Positions 43,167-51,300 of a stretch of DNA of 64,000 nt are shown here, one piece after another; the stretch's first letter is position 1, and each line of letters begins with the position of its first letter. Made by a program: the position numbers and the translations under genes. Location: NCBI RefSeq assembly GCF_019801175.1, contig NZ_JAHVJR010000003.1:1-64000 (forward strand), written 5' to 3'. Source of the stretch: Vannielia litorea. Lineage in GTDB: Bacteria; Pseudomonadota; Alphaproteobacteria; Rhodobacterales; Rhodobacteraceae. The notes under the pieces are model-generated. The model saw only the letters and a list, made by a program, of their open reading frames with translations, did not search any database and was not told the DNA's origin.

Positions 43167-44032
43167 TTCACCTCGCGGCGAATGAGCGAGCCTGCCCCGT
43201 GGTCTGTGAACAGCTCCAGCAGAGTGGCATTGGGCGCCCGCCCGTCAAGGATGACCACCGCGCGCACCCCGCCGCTGATCGCATCGAGCGCGGTCTGCGT
43301 CTTCGGGATCATTCCGCCCGCGATCACGCCGCTCTCGGTCAGCTCCTTCACGTTCTCCGGGGTGAGCTGGGTCATCACCTCACCCTCGGCGTTCTTCACG
43401 CCGGAAACATCGGTGAGCAGCAGCAGCCGGTCGGCTTTCAGCGCGGCGGCAATCGCGCCCGCTGCGGTATCGCCGTTCACGTTGAAGGTCTCGCCATCGC
43501 GCCCTGCGCCCAGCGGCGCGACGACCGGAATATACCCGTCCTCATGCAACTGGCGGATCACGTCGGGCACCACTTCCACCGGCTCGCCCACCAGGCCCAG
43601 TTCCGGGTCGGTCGGGTCGCAGACCATCATGTTGGCATCCTTGCCAGAGAGGCCCACGGCCCGGCCCCCTTGCGCGTTGATCGCCTGCACGATCCGCTTG
43701 TTCACGGTGCCCGACAGAACCATCTCGACCACCTCCATCGTGGCCTCGTCGGTGACGCGCTTGCCCTTGATAAAGGTGCTTTCCACGCCAAGGCGCTTCA
43801 ACATGTCGTTGATCATCGGCCCGCCGCCATGCACCACGACCGGGTGCACGCCAACGAGGTTCATCAGCACCACGTCGCGGGCAAAGCTCTGCATGCCCTC
43901 GTCGGAGCCCATCGCATGGCCTCCGAGCTTGATCACAACGGTCGCGCCGACGTAGCGCTTGAGGTAGGGCAGGGCCTCGGAGAGGGTCCGGGCGGTGGCG
44001 ATCCAGTCGCGGTTCATGCTTTGGGTCTTCAT
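43163..44032 (-). CDS. argB: Acetylglutamate kinase
   Basis: This 289-residue kinase has VVIKLGGHAMG, VVVHGGGPMINDML, the DANMMVCDPTD segment and the GDTAAGAIAAALKADRLLLLTDVSGV substrate and ATP region. It phosphorylates N-acetylglutamate in arginine synthesis; arginine feedback would be expected but cannot be read here. No other arg genes are adjacent. Its place next to engB is usual in this family. Confidence 0.95.
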   Translation of the reverse strand: MKTQSMNRDWIATARTLSEALPYLKRYVGATVVIKLGGHAMGSDEGMQSFARDVVLMNLVGVHPVVVHGGGPMINDMLKRLGVESTFIKGKRVTDEATMEVVEMVLSGTVNKRIVQAINAQGGRAVGLSGKDANMMVCDPTDPELGLVGEPVEVVPDVIRQLHEDGYIPVVAPLGAGRDGETFNVNGDTAAGAIAAALKADRLLLLTDVSGVKNAEGEVMTQLTPENVKELTESGVIAGGMIPKTQTALDAISGGVRAVVILDGRAPNATLLELFTDHGAGSLIRREVK

Positions 44033-44119
44033 CTCTTTGGGCCTATGCGGGGTGCCACATTCCTATGCTGCCGCGGCGGCAGTGCCAAGCCCGCGCGTCG
44101 GATTGGGGGGGGCAGCCCC

Positions 44120-44190
44120 AGTCGCCACGGGGCTCGAACCAGTGGCGCCACAGTGGCGACCCCCGGAGATATTTGGAGCAAGAAAATGAA
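44120..44190. repeat. Probable dispersed intergenic repeat with tRNA-like core
   Basis: The argB-engB spacer contains an inverted structure at 44120-44161. On the minus strand a 7-bp stem GGTCGCC/GGCGACT encloses a T-arm-like GGTTCGAGCC. The adjoining tract CCCCCGGAGATATTTGGA (44160-44177) then AGCAAGAAAATGAA resembles intergenic stretches I recall from many Rhodobacteraceae genomes. A single copy is in this window, so repeat status is inferred. Confidence 0.4.
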
Positions 44191-44202
44191 CAGGGGCGGT
44201 GC

Positions 44203-44868
44203 CTAGCCTTCGAGCGTGATCCGCCGAACGATGGCACGGAGCGTGGCAATGCCGTCGCCCTTCTCGGAGCTCGTCGAGACAATCTCGGGGAAGGCCGCCG
44301 GGTGCTTTTGCAGGGCCGCGCGGGTCTGCGTGAGCATCTTCTCGCGGTCCTTCTCCTTCACCTTGTCGGCCTTGGTCATCACCACCTGAAAGGTCACGGC
44401 GGCGGTATCGAGCAAGCTCATGATCTCGTCGTCCACCGCCTTCACGCCGTGCCGCGAGTCGATCAGCACGAAGGCCCGGCGCAGGGTGACGCGGCCCTGA
44501 AGGTAGGCCTTGAGCAGCCGCTGCCATTTTTCGACCACCGGGATCGGCGCCTTGGCAAAGCCGTAGCCCGGCAGGTCGACGAGATAGGCCTGCGCGGCGA
44601 GGTCGAAGTAGTTGATCTCCTGCGTCCGGCCCGGCGTGTTGGAGGCGCGGGCCAGCGCTTTGCGGCCGGTCAGCGCATTGATCAGCGTGGACTTGCCCAC
44701 GTTCGAGCGTCCGGCAAAGCATACCTCGGGGCGGTCGGCGGGCGGCAGGCCGTCCATCGCCACCACGCCCTTCACAAAGTCGATCTCACCGGCAAAAAGC
44801 TTGCGGGCGGCCTCTTCGCTCACCTCATCGGGGGCTTCGGCCAGCGGAAAGGGCAGGGGCGTGCTCAT
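44203..44868 (-). CDS. engB: Ribosome biogenesis GTPase YihA/EngB
   Basis: This 221-residue GTPase has G1 GRSNVGKST (residues 53-61), the effector RTQEINYF, G3 DLPGYGFA and G4 TKAD. It has the compact single-domain EngB form that acts in 50S assembly. It overlaps the MOSC stop by 4 nt. Confidence 0.95.
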   Translation of the reverse strand: MSTPLPFPLAEAPDEVSEEAARKLFAGEIDFVKGVVAMDGLPPADRPEVCFAGRSNVGKSTLINALTGRKALARASNTPGRTQEINYFDLAAQAYLVDLPGYGFAKAPIPVVEKWQRLLKAYLQGRVTLRRAFVLIDSRHGVKAVDDEIMSLLDTAAVTFQVVMTKADKVKEKDREKMLTQTRAALQKHPAAFPEIVSTSSEKGDGIATLRAIVRRITLEG

Positions 44869-45614
44869 GCCGGGGCCACCTCGCTACCTTCGCTGATCTC
44901 GCCGCCTTCGATCACCTCGCAGCGGATCGAGAAATCCTTGTGCCCCCAGCCCTCGCGCAGCGCCATCACCGTGGGCACGTCACGCGCGCCGGTCTCCGGG
45001 TTGGCCATCGTGGCCGGGCACCGGTCTGTCCGCTCCACGCCGCGCAGCAGGGAGTCGCCCACGCGAATCTCCTTGCCGACCCAATCCCACTCGGCCCAAG
45101 GCTCCAGCCCCTCGACCCAGAGGTTGCCGCGCCAGCGCAGGGGCGAGATCTTCTGGCCAAGCTGCTGCTCCACCGCCGCATGGCTGGCTAGGTTGCAGAG
45201 GGTGACGGATGGAAAGTCGCTGTCGGTATAGCCCCGGCCCGCGAGCTTCAGCACCCGCGTTGCGGCGGGCTGGCCCTCGGGGCGGAGCGGCGCGATCCAG
45301 TCCAGCAGGCGCGCCTGATCGGTGGGGTCATCCATGCGGAACGCCGCCTCGCCCAGCTTGTCGTGGGTCAGCACCAACGTGTCATCCGCGCCCGTCTGCG
45401 CCCAGAAAGGTGCGAGGGCGGGGTTGCGCGAGGTGCGGGCGAAGTTGGAGCAGGGCGCCCACGCGCCCGCCTCGGCCTCGGCGCCGTCCAGCGCCAGTGC
45501 CCATTTCCGGTCGCCCGGCAGCGCCTGACCGGCCTCCAGCACCACCCCGCCCAGCCGCTCGCGGCCATGGCTCTTGATGGGATAGCGCCAGATTTCGGCC
45601 AGTCGCGCCGTCAC
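44865..45614 (-). CDS. MOSC-domain protein
   Basis: This 249-residue protein has the MOSC N-terminal barrel start (EIWRYPIKSHGRERLGGVVLEAGQALPGDRKWAL) and the catalytic-type cysteine in GVERTDRCPATMANPETG. MOSC proteins handle sulfur bound to molybdenum cofactor; which reaction here is unknown. The GTG start overlaps the yidC stop and the end overlaps engB. Confidence 0.85.
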   Translation of the reverse strand: MTARLAEIWRYPIKSHGRERLGGVVLEAGQALPGDRKWALALDGAEAEAGAWAPCSNFARTSRNPALAPFWAQTGADDTLVLTHDKLGEAAFRMDDPTDQARLLDWIAPLRPEGQPAATRVLKLAGRGYTDSDFPSVTLCNLASHAAVEQQLGQKISPLRWRGNLWVEGLEPWAEWDWVGKEIRVGDSLLRGVERTDRCPATMANPETGARDVPTVMALREGWGHKDFSIRCEVIEGGEISEGSEVAPA

Positions 45615-47452
45615 TTCTTGCCGCCCGGCTTGGCCGTCGAGTTGGCCGCCTTCGCCGCATCACCCTTGGGCTTCTTCTTGAAGCTCTTCTTGATGTTGCC
45701 AAACACATCGGGCTTGTGCCCGTGGCTGCGCATGATCGTGTACTGCTGGATGAAGGTGATCGTGTTGTTCGCGATCCAGTAGACCACGAGGCCGGAGGCG
45801 AAGCCGCCAAGCATGAACATGAACACCCAAGGCATCCAGGCAAAGATCATCTGCTGGGTCGGGTCGGTGGGCGCCGGGTTCAGCTTCTGCTGGAGCCACA
45901 TCGAGATGCCGAGCAGCAGCGGCAGGATGCCGATGAAGATCAGCGCAAGGATCGTGCCCGGCTCGGGGTTGGCCCAGGGCAGCAGCCCGTAGAGGTTGAA
46001 CAGCGAGGTCGGGTCAGGCTGCGAGAGGTCGCGGAACGGGCCGAAGAAAGCCGCCTGCCGCAGTTCGAGCGTGACGAAGATCACCTTGTAGAGGCTGAAG
46101 AAGATCGGGATCTGCAAGAGTATCGGCAGACAGCCCGAGGCGGGGTTCACCTTTTCCTTCTTGTAGAGCGCCATCATCTCGCGCTGCAGCTTCTGCCGGT
46201 CGTCGCCCGCCTTCTCCTTGAGCTTCTCCATCTCGGGCTGAAGCTCCTTCATCTTGGCCATAGAGACGTAGCTCTTGTAGGCCAGCGGGAAGAGGATCGC
46301 CTTGATGATGAAGGTCAGCGCGATGATCGCGAGGCCCATGTTGCCGATGAGGCCGTTCAGGAAGTGCAGACCGCGGAAGATCGGCTTGGTCAGCATCCAG
46401 AACCAGCCCCAGTCGACCGTGTTCACGAAATCGACGAAGCCCAGATCGTCCTGGTAGTGCTTGATCACCTCCCACTCCTTCGCCCCGGCGAAGAGGTGGC
46501 TGCGATTGGTCACGGTGGCACCGGCGGCAATGTCCTGCGTCGGCTGTTTGGTGAGCGTTTGGTAGATGTCGCCGCGCGCGAGGTAGCTGACAGAGAGTGT
46601 GGCCGGCTCGCCCGGGTCGGGGATCAGGTTGGTCATCCAGTAGTGGTCGGTAAAGCCGATCCAGCCGTTGGTGACATCGGTGAAGGTCTCGGGTTTGCCG
46701 GCAAAGTCGGTGACGTTGTCGTAATCCTCGATCACCAGCTCGCCCTCGTGCTGGCCGATGACCCCCTCGTGGATCACGAAGAAGTTGGTCAGCTCGGGCA
46801 GGCCGTGGCGGTTGATCAGCGCGTAGGGCTGGGCGCGCACGGCGGTCTCGGTCGGGTTCTCGACCGATTGCTCGATGGTGATCAGGAACTCCTCGTCCAC
46901 GCTCATCACGCGGCGGAAGATCAGGCCCGCGGGGCTGTCCCAGCGCAGGGTAACGGGGGTGGCAGGCGTCAGCGCCTCGCCCTCTTCGACCGACCATTCG
47001 GTGTCATCGCCCGGCACGTCGGCAGGGGTCAGGCCAGCGCCGGGGGCCCAGCCGTAGAGCGCGTAATAGGGGTTGGTCTCGCCCACCGGGGAGAGCAGGC
47101 GCACGGTCTCATCGTTGTCGACCGACACGGTGTAGCGCTTGAGGCTCACGTCATCGATACGGCCGCCGATCAGGTTGATCGAGCCGTCGAGGTTGGGCGT
47201 GTCGATGGTCAGGCGCGGGGCATCGGCCACGGCCTCGGGCGCAGCGCCGTTGCCGGTCGCGGGGGCGGAGCCATCGGCCGCGCCGGGCGCGGTGGTGCCA
47301 TCGGCAGTGGTCGGGGTGCCGTCAGCCGCCTGCTCGGCGGCGGGCGCCTCGGGCGTCACCTGCTGCTCGGGCGGGAAGATGATGAACCACGCGAGGATCA
47401 CCAGAAAGCTCAGCGCCGTGGCGAGAATGAGGTTCTTGTTCTGGTCGTCCAT
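45611..47452 (-). CDS. yidC: Membrane protein insertase YidC
   Basis: This 613-residue protein has an N-terminal anchor (LILATALSFLVILAWFIIF), a long Ala/Thr-rich linker, the periplasmic domain, and the conserved insertase core. The core has NGLIGNMGLAIIALTFIIKAILFPLAYKSYVSMAKMKELQPEMEKLKEKAGDD, ASGCLPILLQIPIFFSLYKVIF and WMPWVFMFMLGGFASGLVVYWI. It ends in a basic tail. It is separated from rpmH-rnpA-yidD by about 7.6 kb, although these genes usually adjoin. Confidence 0.96.
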   Translation of the reverse strand: MDDQNKNLILATALSFLVILAWFIIFPPEQQVTPEAPAAEQAADGTPTTADGTTAPGAADGSAPATGNGAAPEAVADAPRLTIDTPNLDGSINLIGGRIDDVSLKRYTVSVDNDETVRLLSPVGETNPYYALYGWAPGAGLTPADVPGDDTEWSVEEGEALTPATPVTLRWDSPAGLIFRRVMSVDEEFLITIEQSVENPTETAVRAQPYALINRHGLPELTNFFVIHEGVIGQHEGELVIEDYDNVTDFAGKPETFTDVTNGWIGFTDHYWMTNLIPDPGEPATLSVSYLARGDIYQTLTKQPTQDIAAGATVTNRSHLFAGAKEWEVIKHYQDDLGFVDFVNTVDWGWFWMLTKPIFRGLHFLNGLIGNMGLAIIALTFIIKAILFPLAYKSYVSMAKMKELQPEMEKLKEKAGDDRQKLQREMMALYKKEKVNPASGCLPILLQIPIFFSLYKVIFVTLELRQAAFFGPFRDLSQPDPTSLFNLYGLLPWANPEPGTILALIFIGILPLLLGISMWLQQKLNPAPTDPTQQMIFAWMPWVFMFMLGGFASGLVVYWIANNTITFIQQYTIMRSHGHKPDVFGNIKKSFKKKPKGDAAKAANSTAKPGGKK

Positions 47453-47673
47453 GCAGGGGCACCGCTCGCTCGTTTCAGGTTGCGAGGGTTCAATCGTTCA
47501 AGGGCCGAAAGGTCAAGACGAAAGGGCGGAAATGTTACCTTTGCCGCGGCGAGTAAGGCGATTCCGCGGGGGTGCTCTTCGCCCCTCCGAGGCCCATCGC
47601 AGTTATGGCGCGGCATGGCCCGCGCGGGGCGCTGAGCGGGCAGGGCGGCAATGGCCTCCGGCGTCAGAGCCCG

Positions 47674-49212
47674 TCAGTCTCGCCCGATGCCTTTCAGGAT
47701 CGGGGTCTCCACGATCTTGGCATTGTGCTTCTCGATCCAGCTTACTGTGTCTTCAAACGGCATCGGCCGGGCAAGGCCGAACCCCTGGATATGGCCGCAG
47801 CCAAGCTGCGCCAGCATCGCGTGCTCGCCAATGCTCTCCACCCCCTCGGCCAGCGTGTCGAGGTCGAGCTGCTCGGCCATCAGCAGGATTGCGGACACCA
47901 GCTTTTGCTGCTCGCGGTCCTCATGCACCCGCATCACGAAGCTACGGTCGATCTTCAGGCGGCTTACCGCGAAACGCCGGATCGAGCTGATCGAGGCGTG
48001 GCCGGTCCCAAAATCGTCAAGGTCCACTGGGCAGCCCATGGTGGCGAGATTGGCGATGTTGCGGGTGATCGTATCGTCATCGGATTCTGCCACCACCGAC
48101 TCCAGCACCTCCACGGTGATCCGCTCCGGCGCAAGGTCGAACCGGTCGAGCTCCCATTTCACTCTGTCGCCCAGCTTGGGGTTGCGCAGCTCTGCAGCGG
48201 AGAAGTTGACGCCCACGGTCGGCACCTCCACCCCAGCCCTGTCCCAGGCCTTCAGCGCGGCGCAGCTCCGGTGCAGCATCACCTCGCCGAGCTTTTCCAT
48301 CAGCCCGGCCTGCTCGATGGCGGGCAAAAAGTCTCCGGGGGCGATCATGCCGCGCTCCGGGTGCAGCCAGCGGGCCAGCGCCTCCATCCCGGTAATCCGG
48401 CCTGTATCGGTGGAGATTTGCGGCTGAAACCACGGCTTGATCTGGCCTTCGGTGAAGGCGCTGAGCAGATCGTCGACCAGCGCGTGCCGCGCGCTGATCT
48501 GGGCCTGCATTTCGCGCGAGTAGGCGCGGGTGCCGCCCGGCCCGTTGGTGCGGGCCTCGTCCGCGGCCACCTCCGCCGCGCCCAGCAGCCCCTCGGCGGT
48601 GCGTTTGGGGGCGCGGGTATTCAGGCAAAAGCCCACCGACACGCTCACATGTACCGATGTTGCATCAATGCTCACCGCCTGCCCCGCGGTGCCTTGCAGC
48701 CGCTCGGCAATGCCCAGTGCAGTATCCAGATCGATCCGGCGCACCGGGTCCAGCCCCACGGCAAAGCGCGGCCCATCGAGCCTTGCGGCAAAATCGGCCC
48801 CGCGCATCGCGCTCTCGATCCGCTCTCCGGTGCGGCGCAGCACAGTCTCCGCCGCCGTTTTGCCGACGCGCTCCATCAGGGTCTGCCAGTCGTCGATCTC
48901 CAGCACGAAGCAGGCGGTCGTCCAGTTCTGGGCCTCTGCGCGCGGAATCGCCTCGCCCAGCAGGTCGAGAAAATCCTCGCGCAGCAGCAGGTCCGTCGCC
49001 CCGTCGCGCCGGGTGGCGCCGTGGGTGTCAAACAGCCCGCCCATGATCGCCAGCACCGGAAACAGCAGCGCGGCGATGAGAATCACCCCCTCGCCGCCAA
49101 ACCAGTAGCCCGCCAGCAGCAGCGCAGGCAGAAAGGTGATGGTTTGTGGCCGGAAAAACCCCTGCCGCAATATCCGCCGCAGTCTCACATAGCTGGCCTT
49201 GAGCCCTTGCAT
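47674..49212 (-). CDS. EAL-domain protein with degenerate GGDEF
   Basis: This 512-residue protein has two N-terminal membrane helices (about residues 20-60), then a GGDEF-like domain whose signature is replaced by LDGPRF (residues 145-150). A complete EAL domain follows: EAL at 277-279, NFSAAELRNP, EVLES, DDFGTG, KIDRSFV, EGVES and HIQGFGLARPM. This points to cyclic-di-GMP breakdown with an inactive cyclase domain. The ATG at 49212 follows AAGAGG and is preferred to a GTG 42 nt upstream. Confidence 0.85.
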   Translation of the reverse strand: MQGLKASYVRLRRILRQGFFRPQTITFLPALLLAGYWFGGEGVILIAALLFPVLAIMGGLFDTHGATRRDGATDLLLREDFLDLLGEAIPRAEAQNWTTACFVLEIDDWQTLMERVGKTAAETVLRRTGERIESAMRGADFAARLDGPRFAVGLDPVRRIDLDTALGIAERLQGTAGQAVSIDATSVHVSVSVGFCLNTRAPKRTAEGLLGAAEVAADEARTNGPGGTRAYSREMQAQISARHALVDDLLSAFTEGQIKPWFQPQISTDTGRITGMEALARWLHPERGMIAPGDFLPAIEQAGLMEKLGEVMLHRSCAALKAWDRAGVEVPTVGVNFSAAELRNPKLGDRVKWELDRFDLAPERITVEVLESVVAESDDDTITRNIANLATMGCPVDLDDFGTGHASISSIRRFAVSRLKIDRSFVMRVHEDREQQKLVSAILLMAEQLDLDTLAEGVESIGEHAMLAQLGCGHIQGFGLARPMPFEDTVSWIEKHNAKIVETPILKGIGRD

Positions 49213-49280
49213 CCCGATGCCTCTTGCCCTTTGCGGCCCGGTCGGAGCCGCCACGCGGGCAAGCTAGGCAATTGGCGTGA

Positions 49281-50183
49281 TCAGTTTCTTAAGAGCGGCG
49301 GCGGAGTTTCTGTCGAATTTTCGCTATCGCCTTGAACATCGCCCGGCATGTCAGCCGCGCTGCGCCGCTCCAGCCCGACGAAATCAAAGATCGCCGGGTC
49401 GAGCAGGTGCGAGGGCCGGGTGTTCATCAGGGCGCGGAACATCTTCTGCCGCCGCCCCGGATGGTTCGCCTCCCACTGGTCGAGCAGCCCTTTCACCTGC
49501 TGCCGTTGCAGCCCGTCCTGACTGCCGCAAAGATCGCAGGGAATAATCGGGTAGTTCATGTCGCGCGCGAACTTCTCGCAATCCGCCTCGGCCACATGGG
49601 CCAGCGGGCGATAGACGAAGAGGTCGCCCTCCTCGTTCACCAGCTTCGGCGGCATGGTGGCCAGGCGGGAGCCGTGGAAGAGGTTCATGAAGAAGGTTTC
49701 CAGAATGTCGTCGCGGTGGTGGCCCAGCACAACCGCCGAGCAGCCCTCCTCCCGCGCGATCCGGTAGAGGTTGCCACGCCGCAGCCGCGAGCAGAGCGCG
49801 CAATAGGTGCGGTTCGCCGGCACCTTCTCCTTCACGATGGAGTAGGTGTCCTGATACTCGATCCGGTGCGGCACCCCCATCCGCTCGAGGAACTCCGGCA
49901 GCACGGTCGCCGGAAAGCCCGGCTGCCCCTGATCGAGGTTGCAGGCCAGCAGCTCCACCGGCAGCAGCCCGCGCCATTGCAACTCGTGCAGCACGGCGAG
50001 CAGCGTGTAGCTGTCCTTCCCGCCACTCAGGCAGACCAGCCAGCGGGCGCCCCGCTCAATCATCCCGTATTGCTCGATCGCCTCCCGGCAATCGCGCACG
50101 ATCCGCTTGCGGAGCTTCTTGAACTCCGTCGTCGCCGGCGCGCCATGAAACAGCGGATGAATATCGTCATTCTCGTCGAGCAT
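49281..50183 (-). CDS. ttcA: tRNA 2-thiocytidine synthase TtcA
   Basis: This protein of about 300 residues has the PP-loop SGGKDS, the CALCSR pair and a second CDLC site, plus GHHRDDILETFFMNLFHG. These are the TtcA marks for thiolating C32 of tRNA with an iron-sulfur cluster. The ATG at 50183 fits the family; a TTG 54 nt upstream is possible. It is divergent from the secreted protein. Confidence 0.92.
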   Translation of the reverse strand: MLDENDDIHPLFHGAPATTEFKKLRKRIVRDCREAIEQYGMIERGARWLVCLSGGKDSYTLLAVLHELQWRGLLPVELLACNLDQGQPGFPATVLPEFLERMGVPHRIEYQDTYSIVKEKVPANRTYCALCSRLRRGNLYRIAREEGCSAVVLGHHRDDILETFFMNLFHGSRLATMPPKLVNEEGDLFVYRPLAHVAEADCEKFARDMNYPIIPCDLCGSQDGLQRQQVKGLLDQWEANHPGRRQKMFRALMNTRPSHLLDPAIFDFVGLERRSAADMPGDVQGDSENSTETPPPLLRN

Positions 50184-50403
50184 GGCGCTGCATATGCCAG
50201 AAACCGCGGCCTTGGGGAAGCGGGCGCACACGTTCAACGCAAGCCCCCGTGAAGGTGCGGATCGCCGCGGGCCGCCGAGCTGAATTTCGGCAGGAATTTG
50301 CGAGATTTCGGCGCGCCGCCCGAGGCGGGAACAGCCCCGCCGCCGCGCCGTTGTGGCCCCACACAGCGGCGATCCTGCCGCGTAGAACTCTCAGGAGGAC
50401 CAC

Positions 50404-50973
50404 ATGACCAACATGTTCACCAAAACCGCTGTCGCCGCTCTTCTGGCTGGCTCCCTTGGCACCGCTGCCGCAGCCGGCTCCCTCGGGGTCGATGCCAGCG
50501 CCGATGTCGAGGCCGGCGTGAGCGGCGCAGTCGAAACCGCCCAAGGCACTGCCGATCAGGTCAACGACGCGGTCAACAGCACCGCCAAGGCCGTGCAAGA
50601 TGGCGCGAGCGACCTTGCCGATGCCACCGAAGGCGGCGCCAGCGCCGATGCCTCGGTGAATTACGGCACCGTCATCTCCGGCCTCAACAACGGCTCGACC
50701 GCTGGTGCTGCCGCCGAGATCGAGGCGCTGGATGCCGAGATCACCATCGACACCGTTCTGCTGAGCGAAGTCGAAGGAGCCGAGCAGGCTCAGGCGCTCG
50801 ACAACGCGCTGAACACCCAAGCCGATGCGATGGCGGGCTTCCATGATGCCATCGAAGCCAACACCAGCCTGACCGCCGCGCTCGATGCCGAGGGCTTCAC
50901 CGCCGATGACGTGGTGGGCTTTGAAAGCGAAGGCGAGGGCAATGTGACCCTCGTGATCGACGACCGTGCATAA
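50404..50973 (+). CDS. Secreted acidic protein of unknown function
   Basis: This 189-residue protein has a clear signal peptide (TNMFTKTAVAALLAGSLGTAAAAG). A low-complexity, acidic, Ala/Asp/Thr-rich mature part follows with helix-forming repeats (VETAQGTADQVNDAVNSTAKAVQDGASDLADATEGG). A more structured end follows (FTADDVVGFESEGEGNVTLVIDD). I recognise no family. The ATG follows AGGAGG, and a strong terminator follows the gene. Confidence 0.7.
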   Translation: MTNMFTKTAVAALLAGSLGTAAAAGSLGVDASADVEAGVSGAVETAQGTADQVNDAVNSTAKAVQDGASDLADATEGGASADASVNYGTVISGLNNGSTAGAAAEIEALDAEITIDTVLLSEVEGAEQAQALDNALNTQADAMAGFHDAIEANTSLTAALDAEGFTADDVVGFESEGEGNVTLVIDDRA

Positions 50974-51062
50974 TTCGGTTGAACCAAATCGACGCTTCGT
51001 GCGTTAGAGAGGCGACCGCGCCTGAACCTCGCGGCGCCGGACCTTGTTCCCTCAAAGGTCTT

Positions 51063-51096
51063 AAGGCCCCTGCCCCCTCCCCGGCAGGGGCCTTTT
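51063..51096 (+). terminator. Terminator after the secreted protein
   Basis: A perfect 12-bp stem (51063-51074 with 51083-51094) with an 8-nt loop ends in a short T-run. A/T flanks on both sides suggest it also ends the minus-strand unit. Confidence 0.85.
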
Positions 51097-51099
51097 CGT

Positions 51100-51300
51100 T
51101 CAGGCCAGCCCCTGTTCTCGCAGCCGCGCGCCGTAACTCTCCGCCTCCGGCACACCGGCCTCCAGCGCAAAGATCCACGCCTGCGTCAGGTAAAATTCCG
51201 CACCCGGCCCACCGCGCTCCGCCGCCTCTGCGTAAAGCCTCGCCAGCGCCGTGCCATCGCCCGCCGCATGGGCGGCAAGCAGGCGCGCACCAAGGTTCAC
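51100..51300 (-). CDS. 66-residue helical protein coupled to the Rieske gene
   Basis: A GTG at 51300 overlaps the Rieske stop (GTGA) and opens a 66-residue, helix-rich frame. Its pattern AGDGTALARLYAEAAERGGPGAEFYLTQAWIFALEAGVPEAESYGARLREQ resembles TPR or Sel1-like repeats. The coupling and helix pattern favour a real gene. Function is unknown; it may form a partner of the oxygenase. Confidence 0.6.
   Translation of the reverse strand: MNLGARLLAAHAAGDGTALARLYAEAAERGGPGAEFYLTQAWIFALEAGVPEAESYGARLREQGLA

Noticed and set aside
44120..44161. A tRNA gene in the argB-engB spacer
   Set aside because: Only an acceptor-like stem and a T-arm-like hairpin exist in 42 nt; there is no anticodon arm, D-arm or CCA end. 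It is reported as a repeat candidate instead.
45716..47635. A 639-residue plus-strand frame opposite yidC
   Set aside because: It is a mirror of yidC codon bias; its composition is His/Arg/Glu-rich and unlike a protein family, and yidC motifs are unmistakable.
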